This document shows, in pieces, positions 18,742-26,959 of a stretch of DNA of 49,871 nucleotides (its first letter is position 1; each line of letters begins with the position of its first letter). Made by a program: the position numbers and the translations under genes. Origin of the DNA: Pseudomonadota bacterium (GTDB lineage: Bacteria > Myxococcota_A > UBA9160 > JADFDR01); contig PIVT01000023.1 of the NCBI GenBank assembly GCA_003353845.1, forward strand, positions 1 through 49,871, given 5' to 3'. The notes beneath the pieces were generated by a model. That model had not been told where the DNA came from. It ran no database searches and saw only the letters and a list, made by a program, of their open reading frames with translations.

Positions 18742-18751
18742 CCCGTATTCC

Positions 18752-19426
18752 TTACTTCGTGTGGCACTTCGCGCACAGCGCGCTGCCTGTGTTTGAAGTC
18801 CTCAGGAAGTTGCCCAAGGTGTTGTTATGGCTGTGATGGCAGGAACGACACTCGACAGTACCCGTACCAATCTCAGACCCAGAAGTTCCACCAATCAGCT
18901 GCACACCATTGGTGCCGGTCGCATTAAGACCACCTGATTTCATGGCGACATAGTCCTGACTGTAGGCCCCTGATGTGGGATACAAAACACCAATGGGATG
19001 GTCGTCCGAAAGATCGGTACCCAGCGCTAAGGTCCCAGTCAACAACGAGGTTCCACCGGTGGTGGCACCGTTAAAGGCATCTACTGCAGTAACGCCATCA
19101 TGGCAAGACATACACATTTTTGACGATCCCGTCGGCTGTCCAAGAACTTCATGCTTGGTTTCATACGGGATAAAGGTCTGCAGTGTCGTGTCGTGATTCC
19201 ACAAGGCAAATTGCCAATTACTTCCATTCGCAGCATGTGGGGTATGACAAGACACACACACTTGCGTGTCAGGCGTGGCAAACCCTGCATTATTGAGGTT
19301 ATGGGGGCTGTTCGCCACGCCCGGGATACCGCCGTAGGTGCCGATTTCCCCAGGGCCACCGGCCCAGGCAGACCCTGAAATCAATAGTGCAGTTGCAACA
19401 CTAAGCGTGATTCGAAATAGCTTCAT
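18752..19426 (-). CDS. Secreted tetraheme cytochrome c, OmcE-like filament-subunit candidate
   Basis: 224 residues with a Sec signal ending AWA-GG. Four CXXCH motifs sit in the contexts CVSCHTPHAANG, CMSCHDGVTAVD, ECRSCHHSHNN and LCAKCHTK, the last at the C-terminus. Between them lie FALWNHDT, LGQPTGSSKMC and TDLSDDHPIGV. This heme order, size and the CHTPH / SCHDG / SDDHP signature match, from memory, OmcE-type tetraheme cytochromes that polymerise into extracellular filaments. The mature chain is Gly/Thr/Ser-rich, as expected of a secreted structural protein. I start at the ATG at 19426 (MKLFRIT) because AAGGA lies 9 nt upstream and the signal begins there; the frame extends 12 codons further. 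Filament formation is inference. Confidence 0.85.
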   Translation of the reverse strand: MKLFRITLSVATALLISGSAWAGGPGEIGTYGGIPGVANSPHNLNNAGFATPDTQVCVSCHTPHAANGSNWQFALWNHDTTLQTFIPYETKHEVLGQPTGSSKMCMSCHDGVTAVDAFNGATTGGTSLLTGTLALGTDLSDDHPIGVLYPTSGAYSQDYVAMKSGGLNATGTNGVQLIGGTSGSEIGTGTVECRSCHHSHNNTLGNFLRTSNTGSALCAKCHTK

Positions 19427-19470
19427 TAGATTATTCCTTTTCTTATTCCATTCCATGTTCAATTAGTTCC

Positions 19471-19526
19471 AAGTGCTTCAAGGAGTATGGGGAACTCTTC
19501 CGCAGAAACTCGCTCATGAAGCACTT
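19471..19526 (-). promoter_or_regulatory. 10-bp stem in the tetraheme mRNA leader
   Basis: AAGTGCTTCA (19471-19480) and TGAAGCACTT (19517-19526) form a perfect 10-bp inverted repeat. A further short stem, GGAA-GAG-TTCC, lies inside. In the minus-strand transcript the outer stem would begin at about the first nucleotide predicted from the sigma-54 promoter at 19537-19551. Such 5'-terminal stems protect long-lived mRNAs; that role is inferred. Confidence 0.5.
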
Positions 19527-19536
19527 ATGTACTTCA

Positions 19537-19551
19537 GCAATTTGCATGCCG
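19537..19551 (-). promoter_or_regulatory. Sigma-54 (-24/-12) promoter of the tetraheme cytochrome gene
   Basis: On the minus strand the sequence reads CGGCATG-CAAA-TTGC. This matches the sigma-54 consensus TGGCACG-N4-TTGC at GG, at the CA of -24 and at all of TTGC, with the required GG-N10-GC spacing. The predicted start is about 19525, giving a leader of about 100 nt. The locus encodes a GAFTGA-containing activator 3 kb away, which supports the call. Confidence 0.65.
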
Positions 19552-19580
19552 AGACTTTCCTCCTAACATGTTTCTTGACA

Positions 19581-19594
19581 TGCGATTTGTCGCA
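19581..19594. promoter_or_regulatory. Candidate activator-binding dyad
   Basis: TGCGA-TTTG-TCGCA is a perfect 5-bp dyad with a 4-bp spacer, about 60 bp upstream of the predicted tetraheme transcription start. Position and symmetry suit an upstream activator site for the NtrC-family regulator. Only one clear copy is seen, which weakens the call. Confidence 0.35.
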
Positions 19595-19996
19595 CAGTCG
19601 AAAAACTCTAAATACTCGCGGATAAAAAAGTCCAGGGCTTCTTCGAGTTACACCCAGGAACGAAGAGCGGCCAGGGCCGCTTCCATGCTGATTGGAAATC
19701 AAAGAACGGTATCGCAAATTTAGGAATCGTGAGGGGCTCCGATTCCCAGATCTAGGGAAACAAAATCAGACCCTTCTCGGCAGCTCACACCCCCGCGACG
19801 AATGGCCACATCCTGTAATCAAAAAGAACAGGGGGACGACCTAGCTTGAAAGATCAAAGGTTCTATTCTTGCGTGTGACATAGTTAGCCAAGGAGTCGAT
19901 GTTCCACACGATCATGTGTCGGGACGGTACGAGCACGACAGTCAGAGCTTGTACCAATAACGTTGCAGCGGCAAAGAGAAGGCTTATCACCTCGCT

Positions 19997-20011
19997 GCAG
20001 ATCACGTGCCT
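19997..20011 (-). promoter_or_regulatory. Second sigma-54-like promoter, pointing left
   Basis: On the minus strand the sequence reads AGGCACG-TGAT-CTGC: the -24 box matches at GGCACG and the -12 box differs from TTGC at one base, with correct spacing. It would start transcription near 19985, giving either a 560-nt leader for the tetraheme gene or a separate non-coding transcript. Confidence 0.35.
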
Positions 20012-20093
20012 CGTACATCATCGACCAAAGCTACTTGAATTCTTATAAGCGAATAATAAGAACACGCAAAGGCTACGCCAGGAGACGGCACTC

Positions 20094-20675
20094 GTGAATC
20101 GAACAGGGTGGGCAGCAGTGGGAATATTGGGATGGCTCGCCCTTACCTTGATCTCGGGTTGCGCCACGCCTGAGGAACGCTACCGAGTGCTGACCATCTT
20201 CTTCGACCCGCCTCCCCCCAAGCAGGTTGCCTCGCTGCCTTCAGCGGCGTTGGGCGAATCGGGGGCAGGCTCCGCAGATCAACAGCAGAATGAGCAAGCA
20301 GCTGCTTGGATACACGATCCTTACGAGGAAGAGGACTGCCAAGATTGCCATCAGAGTCGCTATTCCGTCGAAATGGTTGAGGAAGGGGCCGAGCTCTGCT
20401 GGGGCTGTCACGACCCCGATGAATTTTCAGGAAAAATTGTGCATGGACCCATAGAGGCGGGAAAGTGCGACTCCTGTCATCACCCTCATGAGTCCAAGTA
20501 TCCCGCCCTCCTCTTGCTTGAGGAAACCGAACTCTGCATGGCCTGCCACGATGAGGACACCTTTGCGCCAGGCGAGCAACATCGAGATGAGAAAGGGGAG
20601 GACTGCGTGGGGTGCCACGATCCTCATGCGAGCGATCGGCGATATATGCTCAAGCCGACGGTAGATGCTTTATGA
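20094..20675 (+). CDS. Pentaheme cytochrome c lipoprotein
   Basis: 193 residues. The signal peptide ends in lipobox LISGC, predicting a lipid-anchored Cys near residue 23, followed by a Pro- and Gln-rich linker. The C-terminal two thirds has five CXXCH motifs (CQDCH, CWGCH, CDSCH, CMACH, CVGCH) in the paired arrangement CxxCHHPHES / LCMACHDED. The GTG start follows AGGAGA. Its stop overlaps the ATG of the beta-barrel gene, so the two are translationally coupled. A small lipid-anchored multiheme protein next to a barrel fits the electron carrier of a porin-cytochrome conduit; which side of the outer membrane it faces cannot be read from sequence. Confidence 0.88.
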   Translation: MNRTGWAAVGILGWLALTLISGCATPEERYRVLTIFFDPPPPKQVASLPSAALGESGAGSADQQQNEQAAAWIHDPYEEEDCQDCHQSRYSVEMVEEGAELCWGCHDPDEFSGKIVHGPIEAGKCDSCHHPHESKYPALLLLEETELCMACHDEDTFAPGEQHRDEKGEDCVGCHDPHASDRRYMLKPTVDAL

Positions 20676-22714
20676 TGAAACGGATCTTTCAAAGCGGCAG
20701 CAGCAGTCTTCTTACACCACCTACAAGAAGTACACTCAGGAGATTCTTGGTTGTCGCAGTTGTAGGAGTTGCCGGAGTGATCCAACTGCCGCCCGTGGTG
20801 TCTGCACGAGAATATCAGGCTCTAAAAGTGACCGAGGTGGATGGCTACATCGAGCTGGGGATCCAAGAGCGGGGTAACGACCGAACCTCCAACGCCGGGG
20901 CGGACGATTACGACTCGGATGCGATTGCGTTTGATGAAATTCTACATCTCAATATCGATGGCTCCATCATGCACTCCCGTCTTCTTCATTTCAACGGAAG
21001 CGGAGATTTTCGCATGCGCCAGGAGACCAGTAATACTGCTGGTGACGGTCGTCAAAATGACGACCGCTTGCTGCTAGGTGGAAAACTAGACCTCAACTTT
21101 CTACAAGAACACCCTTATCAACTTGACCTACATGGCGAAATCCTAGACGCTACCGTCGACCCCAAATTCGGGGAGACTTACGACGTAACAACGGAACAAA
21201 CCTCGGCCATCTTCTCGTACGATGAGGGGCCCCTTCCCTTCCGTATCGGTTACATCCGTGATTCGACAGATGCGTCTTCCGACAGGGATGATAACGACCA
21301 GAGTGGAGATGAATTTTTCATTCGGGCTAACTATGACATCAAGGATTTCACAAGCGGTGATCTAACCTATAGGGATGAGCACACCGACTATAATTTTTCG
21401 AGTGCACCCGGTGAGACCGACAAGAGGAAAGTCGATCTTCGTAGTTTCCTAGCCAACAACATAACCTATCTGGATGAGAGTAAACAAGACATGTTCATCG
21501 GACGATTGGTGATTGAGGATGGTTCTAACATAGTCAAGGGCAGGCTCTATCGCGGGACAGGGCTTTTGCGTTTCCGGCACTCTGAAACGCTTTCGACAAA
21601 CTACGACCTGAACGCTCAACGAAGAGAACGCGACGGCGAAGACGTGGACAGTCTGATTTTCAACGCACGTCTCCGGCACCAGTTCTGGTTGAGTCTGACG
21701 ACTCAACCTCGATTATGGGCAGACCTCGAGGACGCCCCCTTTGGCACGACAAGGCGATACGGTGGAGAGCTCACCGAGGATTACACAAAAAAGTTGGGTG
21801 ACTGGGGGCGCCTTTCGATGTCCCTAATACCACGGGCCGAACTGCAAGAGAGGCGCCCGACCGGAGAGACAGGGTTCGTAATCGATGAGTCTGTCGTGTT
21901 AGCGAACCTCACTCCCGTGGCGCTCGCACAGCGTGATGTCGATCGGACGAGTATCCACGTTACGGATGCCAGTGGCCTCTTGATCTACACGGAAGGCCTC
22001 GACTACACGGTCACCGTACGAGGCTTGGTGACGGAGCTGACCCGTATTCTGACGGGCGATATCGGTGATCCTGAAACAGTGCTTGTCGACTATGAGTTCA
22101 ATAACGCCGATGAAAGTGATATCCTCGACCGGGCTATTCGAACACACGTCAGTCTCAACGTTCACGACTGGATCGAAATCTACTCGGGCTACACAGATCG
22201 AAAGCAGAAGTTGCTCGACGGTGTATCCGAAACGAAACTCGATTCGAGTACACGATGGCTGGCTGGTTTGAATATGACCGGTAGCTGGATGTCTGCGAGG
22301 ATCGAGTTCGAGGATGAGAAGGGCACCTTTACGTCGTACCAATCGTTGTCAGAAACCCTGTCCGTATATACCCCTGGAACCTTCCTATGGAACGCACGTT
22401 GCTCCGCCACACACACCGGGATGACCTACCGCGACACTAACGATGAAGTTGATCGCTGGAGTCTGATCGCTGTATACAGGCAACGGATCGGCCAACGAGG
22501 CTGGCTTGATGTGGAAGCGGAATACCTTCGAGAACGCTGGGACTCGACGCTTAGCCGGGCCAATGACATTGATGCTTTCAGAAGTCAGGCTTCGTACAAC
22601 TGGGATTTCCGGAGCTTCGAGTTTGAGTTGGGTGCTCGTGTGTCAGTGACGGAGCAACCACAGTATGACGAAATCAATCATCGGGTTTTCATGCGTTTTA
22701 TCAGGAATTTTTAG
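20672..22714 (+). CDS. Outer-membrane beta-barrel protein, putative porin of an electron conduit
   Basis: 680 residues from the ATG at 20672, which overlaps the upstream stop as ATGA. An Arg-rich start and hydrophobic core ending VVSAREY form a signal peptide. The mature protein alternates amphipathic strands rich in Tyr, Arg and Asp with polar turns throughout (LHLNIDGSIMHSRLLHFNGSGDF, then SLNVHDWIEIYSGYT), and ends FIRNF with a C-terminal Phe, the outer-membrane barrel assembly signal. There is no TonB box, plug domain or CXXCH. Size and position between multiheme cytochrome genes resemble porins of metal-reducer conduits. I see no sequence-level match to MtrB or PioB that I could defend. 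Confidence 0.8.
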   Translation: MMKRIFQSGSSSLLTPPTRSTLRRFLVVAVVGVAGVIQLPPVVSAREYQALKVTEVDGYIELGIQERGNDRTSNAGADDYDSDAIAFDEILHLNIDGSIMHSRLLHFNGSGDFRMRQETSNTAGDGRQNDDRLLLGGKLDLNFLQEHPYQLDLHGEILDATVDPKFGETYDVTTEQTSAIFSYDEGPLPFRIGYIRDSTDASSDRDDNDQSGDEFFIRANYDIKDFTSGDLTYRDEHTDYNFSSAPGETDKRKVDLRSFLANNITYLDESKQDMFIGRLVIEDGSNIVKGRLYRGTGLLRFRHSETLSTNYDLNAQRRERDGEDVDSLIFNARLRHQFWLSLTTQPRLWADLEDAPFGTTRRYGGELTEDYTKKLGDWGRLSMSLIPRAELQERRPTGETGFVIDESVVLANLTPVALAQRDVDRTSIHVTDASGLLIYTEGLDYTVTVRGLVTELTRILTGDIGDPETVLVDYEFNNADESDILDRAIRTHVSLNVHDWIEIYSGYTDRKQKLLDGVSETKLDSSTRWLAGLNMTGSWMSARIEFEDEKGTFTSYQSLSETLSVYTPGTFLWNARCSATHTGMTYRDTNDEVDRWSLIAVYRQRIGQRGWLDVEAEYLRERWDSTLSRANDIDAFRSQASYNWDFRSFEFELGARVSVTEQPQYDEINHRVFMRFIRNF

Positions 22715-22763
22715 GGGTGAGGTGTCCAATGGATCGAGAACCAGAACCGAGGAGAGACTTCGC

Positions 22764-23846
22764 ATGCCAATATCGTTAGTCAGCGCTAAACGACCCTGCT
22801 GCACGATCAAGGTGCTCGGGTTGGGCTTGGCCATCGCCCTGACCGGAAGTGGGTTCGGATGCGCACACAGCCAGCCCAACCCGGAACCATCCTGGAAAAC
22901 TTCAGGCCTCAAGCAGGTCTGGCCACTGCCCCCGGAGAGCCCTCGCATTGAGCATGTGGGCACTATTGACGCACAGACATTCTTCGGGCAAGACCTTGGG
23001 CTAAAAAATAAACTGCTGACTTTGATATTCGGCCATCGAGTTTCCTTGCCAATGATCCGACCTGCGACTGCCACCAAGACCCCGGCGGGGTTGCTTGCCG
23101 TAGCGGATCCCGGTGTACCCACCGTTCACTTCTTTGACCTCAATACGACCAAGCACTGGGAATTGCCTCCCAAGTCCAACGCGCGGTTGAGTTCTCCCAT
23201 CGGGGTTGCCGTCAACGAGACCGGCTCCCTCTACGTAGCTGATTCTCTACATGGAAAAGTTTTTGTGTTCGATTCCAACGGGAAGTTTTCCGCTGAATTC
23301 GGTGAGGAGTCCCTCACACGGCCCACGGGTCTGGCGTTCGCCCCCGGCGATGAACGCCTGTATGTCGTCGACACGCTGGAGTGTCGCGTTGTGGTATTCG
23401 ACATGAACGGTCACAAGGTCCACAGCTTCGGGCACAGGGGAACAGGTCCTGGTGAATTCAACTCTCCAACTCACATTTCAATCGCACAAGACGGAACCAT
23501 CAATGTCTCCGACTCCCTGAACTTTCGCGTTCAGCGATTCGACCTCGATGGCCGCTTCCTCGGGGCATTCGGTGAACCTGGGGATGGAGCCGGGATGCTA
23601 ACCCGGCCTAAAGGTGTGGCTAGTGACAGCTTCGGCAACATTTACATCGTGGACGCAGCTTTCGAGAACGTCCAGATCTTCAACCGCGAGGGAAACTTAT
23701 TGCTGGCTTTTGGAAGCCCGGGGACGGGTGCCGGCGAATTCTTTCTGCCTTCAGGGATCTTCATCGATTCCGACAATACGATCTGGGTTGCTGATTCCTT
23801 CAATCAGCGCATTCAGGTGTTTCGACTCTTGGAGGACACACAGTGA
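22764..23846 (+). CDS. NHL-repeat beta-propeller lipoprotein (paralogue 2)
   Basis: 360 residues from the ATG at 22764, chosen because GGAGAG lies 7 nt upstream and the signal peptide begins there; the open frame extends upstream into the barrel gene. The signal ends in GSGFGC, a probable lipobox. About six NHL blades follow (LYVADSLHGKVFVFD, LYVVDTLECRVVVFD, INVSDSLNFRVQRFD, IYIVDAAFENVQIFN, IWVADSFNQRIQVF). Blades match the NHL lipoprotein of the other arm closely, including NFRVQ.FD, TRPKG and DAAFE.VQ.FN. The stop overlaps the GTG start of the dodecaheme gene. A docking or assembly role is inferred. Confidence 0.88.
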   Translation: MPISLVSAKRPCCTIKVLGLGLAIALTGSGFGCAHSQPNPEPSWKTSGLKQVWPLPPESPRIEHVGTIDAQTFFGQDLGLKNKLLTLIFGHRVSLPMIRPATATKTPAGLLAVADPGVPTVHFFDLNTTKHWELPPKSNARLSSPIGVAVNETGSLYVADSLHGKVFVFDSNGKFSAEFGEESLTRPTGLAFAPGDERLYVVDTLECRVVVFDMNGHKVHSFGHRGTGPGEFNSPTHISIAQDGTINVSDSLNFRVQRFDLDGRFLGAFGEPGDGAGMLTRPKGVASDSFGNIYIVDAAFENVQIFNREGNLLLAFGSPGTGAGEFFLPSGIFIDSDNTIWVADSFNQRIQVFRLLEDTQ

Positions 23847-25549
23847 CGCTCAGCCCTATCGGAAAGAGCCTTCTGATTCTGGCGATGGGTACCTCATTGC
23901 CGTGGTTTGCCCAAGCCACAATCATTGACTCAAAGCACAATTTATCAGCGAGCGGGCCCGGGCCCGTCAAGACCTTCGGTGAAGATGAGATTTGCATTTT
24001 TTGTCACGCGCCGCACAGTGCAACTCCAGCAACACCCATATGGAACCGTACGATACCTGAAAATGTCTATACTCCGTACAGCAGCTCCACCTTGGAAGCC
24101 GTTACAGGGCAACCCACCCATGTCTCCAAGCTTTGCCTCAGCTGCCACGACGGCACCATCGCACTGGGCTCGGTGAAAAGCATGGGATCACCGATTTCAG
24201 GGTTAGCGGTGCTCTCGGGACGCGCGCGATTGACCACGGATCTCTCTGATGATCATCCTGTGTCGTTTGTTTATGATTCCTCCTTGGTGGCACAAGACCC
24301 GGAGTTGATCAATCCAAACCTCCTGCCCGAGGAGGTCGCACTCGATTCCTACGGCCAAGTACAGTGCACCACCTGCCACGCGACTCACTCCAGCATCTAT
24401 CCCAAACTTCTTGTAATGGATCCCGCGTACTCTTCACTGTGCCTCACCTGTCACGACAAGGCAGGTTGGTCAGGGAGTGTACATGCCACGTCGAACGCAA
24501 CCTGGAGTGGAACAGGAACCGACCCGTGGCCGCAAACCGATCAAATGACCGTGGCTGAAAATGCCTGCGAAAACTGCCACAGCTCCCATAGCGCCTCCTC
24601 CTTCGAGCAGCTCTTGACCTTCTTCCCGGAGGAAGAGACCTGCCTCTCCTGCCACAAAGGCACTGTTGCCGACGACAATATCGGTGCCGAAATCCTGAAA
24701 CCTTACAGGCATCCTGTGGATTCCTTTGTCGGCACCCACGACCCGACAGAAGACTCCCTCAATATGTCACGGCACGTAGAGTGTCAGGACTGTCACAATC
24801 CTCACGCCGCCACGACTGAGCCAGCGACAGCACCCAACGTAAGCGGAGCCTTGCGGGCCGTTGAAGGAACCGCTCTAAACGGAACGACCGTCATAGATAC
24901 AAGCTTCGAGTATGAGATTTGCCTTCGCTGTCACGGCAACGGCGCCGACGTGCCCTACCCCGAGATTCAAAGGCAAATTGCGGAGCCCAGCGAAGGTCGG
25001 CGCTTCGACCCCTCAAACCCTTCCTATCACCCCGTCGCAGGCCAAGGCCAAAACCCCGATGTTCCGGGCCTGATATCCCCTTTAACCGAATCATCGATAA
25101 TCTACTGCACGGATTGCCACGCCAACAACGATGGACCGGGGGCGGGAGGACAAGGTCCAAGCGGGCCCCACGGTTCCATCTGGCGCTTTTTGTTAGAACG
25201 CGAATACCGCACTGCCGATTTTACGAGCGAAAGCTACCAAGCCTACGCCCTCTGCTACAAATGCCATGATCGCACCACACTACTCGGTGGGAACCAGACC
25301 AACTTCAAAGATCATAGGAAGCACATTAAAGGAGAAGACACGCCCTGCTCTGCATGCCATGACCCACACGGTATAAGTTCCACGCAGGGAAACTCGACAA
25401 ACAATTCACACCTGATCAACTTCGACATCGGTATCGTGCAGCCGGATCCGGATACGGGACGCTTGGAATTCATCGATCTGGGATCTGGACGCGGAGAGTG
25501 CTATCTCGACTGTCACGGCAAGAAACACAGCCCCGAGGAATATCCGTGA
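23843..25549 (+). CDS. Dodecaheme cytochrome c with an OmcE-like N-terminal domain
   Basis: 568 residues with a Sec signal ending FAQA-TI. Eleven CXXCH motifs plus one CYLDCH (CX3CH) near the C-terminus give up to 12 hemes. Residues from about 27 to 215 carry four hemes in the same order as the tetraheme protein of the other arm: HNL, CIFCHAPH, IWNR, GQPTHVSKLCLSCHDG, TDLSDDHPV, CTTCHATH, LCLTCHDK. The remaining 350 residues add eight hemes (CENCH, CLSCH, CQDCHNPH, CLRCH, CTDCH, CYKCH, CSACHDPH, CYLDCH). The GTG start overlaps the stop of the NHL gene. A plausible but unproven role is to join a filament to the outer-membrane conduit. Confidence 0.88.
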   Translation: MTLSPIGKSLLILAMGTSLPWFAQATIIDSKHNLSASGPGPVKTFGEDEICIFCHAPHSATPATPIWNRTIPENVYTPYSSSTLEAVTGQPTHVSKLCLSCHDGTIALGSVKSMGSPISGLAVLSGRARLTTDLSDDHPVSFVYDSSLVAQDPELINPNLLPEEVALDSYGQVQCTTCHATHSSIYPKLLVMDPAYSSLCLTCHDKAGWSGSVHATSNATWSGTGTDPWPQTDQMTVAENACENCHSSHSASSFEQLLTFFPEEETCLSCHKGTVADDNIGAEILKPYRHPVDSFVGTHDPTEDSLNMSRHVECQDCHNPHAATTEPATAPNVSGALRAVEGTALNGTTVIDTSFEYEICLRCHGNGADVPYPEIQRQIAEPSEGRRFDPSNPSYHPVAGQGQNPDVPGLISPLTESSIIYCTDCHANNDGPGAGGQGPSGPHGSIWRFLLEREYRTADFTSESYQAYALCYKCHDRTTLLGGNQTNFKDHRKHIKGEDTPCSACHDPHGISSTQGNSTNNSHLINFDIGIVQPDPDTGRLEFIDLGSGRGECYLDCHGKKHSPEEYP

Positions 25550-25639
25550 GCTTTTCTACACATAAGACGGTGCTGAAGCTATCAGACGCAAGCCAAGTGA
25601 ATTCACCAGCACTCTCTAGTCGAAAGCGAGCTAGTCAAG

Positions 25640-26959
25640 ATGGCGGGATCGATGCTCAAACGCTTTAGCCTCTACGGGTTTCTGAAAAACCAGCAGTACT
25701 ACGATCCCTTCTTTCTACTGGCACTCCAGCAGATGGGAGTCTCCTACACTTGGTTTGGGTTACTCATCGCCTTCCGCGAGTTGTCGGTCAACCTCATGGA
25801 AATTCCGTCTGGAGCCATCGCGGACGTCTTCGGGCGCAGAAAGGCGATGATCTTCTCCTTCGTCGCCTACATCCTAAGCTTTGCCGTCTTTGGCGGAGCA
25901 GGGCTTGCAGTTACAGAGGGAGAACTCTCACAAGCGGCCCTGAATCTTCTACTCCTTGCCGCCATTTTCCTTTTCGCGGTGGGCGACGCCTTTCGCACCG
26001 GAACCCACAAAGCCATGATCTTTGCCTGGCTACGCAGCCAGGGCCGCTTGAAGGAAAGAACCAAGGTTTACGGCTACACCCGTTCATGGAGCAAGATCGG
26101 CTCTGCACTTTCAGTCCTGTTAGCCTGCATTTTTGTCTTCACGACGAATAACTTCATCTACATATTTTTCTTCGCCATCATTCCCTACATCCTGAACATC
26201 ATCAATTTCCTCGGCTATCCGGCGGCACTCGACGGAGACATTCAGAAAGCCCCAACCATGGGTCACCTGATAACCCACCTTAAAGAGTCCCTGTTGGTCT
26301 CGGTTCGGCGGAGAAGTCTCCGGCGACTCATCCTGGAGTCCATGGGGTTTGAAGGGTTTTTCAAGGCTGCTAAAGACTATCTGCAACCCATTTTAATGGT
26401 CGCCGCCATCGGCTTGACCGCGAACCTGTTTACAAGTGCCGCGCTCACCGACACACAGAAGTCTGTCATCTTGATCGGCCCGGTCTTCTTCGTGATTTAC
26501 CTTTTCTCAGCTCTAGCGAGTCGCAAGGCTCATGCACTCGTTGCTCATCACGGTCACGAGGACATCGCGGCCAGGTGGCTTTGGGCGGTGACGACACTCG
26601 TCTTCGTGGTGATGCTGCCGGGGCTTTACTACGGCCTGCTATGGGTCATCATCCCTGGATTTGCAGGGCTATACATCATGCAGAATCTCTGGCGACCCAT
26701 TTTGATCAGCCGTTTCGACTCACACTCGGACGAGGCCAAAGGCGCCACAGTTCTCTCCATCGAATCCCAGGCCAAGAGCGTGGCGACCATGATCATCGCG
26801 CCGCTCTTGGGGCTGGCCATCGATTTCGTTGACGGGCGTCAGCAACTTTTCGGTGAGATCTGGGGGGAAAGTGAATTCTGGCCCATCGGAATTTTCGGGT
26901 CTGTCATCGCTTTCATCTTTCTCGTTTCAGCGAGAATTCCGTCCAAAGACCGTATTTAA
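25640..26959 (+). CDS. Major facilitator superfamily permease
   Basis: 439 residues with 10-12 hydrophobic segments and no signal peptide. The conserved MFS loop between helices 2 and 3 is present as SGAIADVFGRRKAM, and the central cytoplasmic loop lies near 190-230. The protein begins with a short amphipathic stretch (LKRFSLYGFLKNQQYYDPF) seen in many MFS drug or sugar exporters. The substrate is not readable. It starts 90 bp after the dodecaheme gene on the same strand and is the last gene of that run. Its place in an electron-transfer operon is unusual; export of a small ligand or siderophore is a guess. The ribosome site is weak, so the start is uncertain by a few codons. Confidence 0.85.
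   Translation: MAGSMLKRFSLYGFLKNQQYYDPFFLLALQQMGVSYTWFGLLIAFRELSVNLMEIPSGAIADVFGRRKAMIFSFVAYILSFAVFGGAGLAVTEGELSQAALNLLLLAAIFLFAVGDAFRTGTHKAMIFAWLRSQGRLKERTKVYGYTRSWSKIGSALSVLLACIFVFTTNNFIYIFFFAIIPYILNIINFLGYPAALDGDIQKAPTMGHLITHLKESLLVSVRRRSLRRLILESMGFEGFFKAAKDYLQPILMVAAIGLTANLFTSAALTDTQKSVILIGPVFFVIYLFSALASRKAHALVAHHGHEDIAARWLWAVTTLVFVVMLPGLYYGLLWVIIPGFAGLYIMQNLWRPILISRFDSHSDEAKGATVLSIESQAKSVATMIIAPLLGLAIDFVDGRQQLFGEIWGESEFWPIGIFGSVIAFIFLVSARIPSKDRI

Larger units (their letters stand above)
19427..20093. other. 667-bp divergent control region between the two cytochrome arms
   Basis: No convincing gene lies here; a 67-codon minus-strand frame has no family features. It holds the leader stem and sigma-54 promoter of the tetraheme gene, a dyad TGCGA-TTTG-TCGCA at 19581-19594 that could bind the activator, and a second sigma-54-like box at 19997-20011. 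A weaker rightward GG-N10-GC candidate (CGGCAAAGAGAAGGC, 19969-19983) would give a leader of about 99 nt for the pentaheme gene. Such long spacers suit sigma-54 promoters that need upstream activator sites and DNA looping. Confidence 0.55.

Noticed and set aside
19514-19717. 67-codon minus-strand frame in the cytochrome control region
   Set aside because: No ribosome site, no signal or domain, and it overlaps the predicted sigma-54 promoter.
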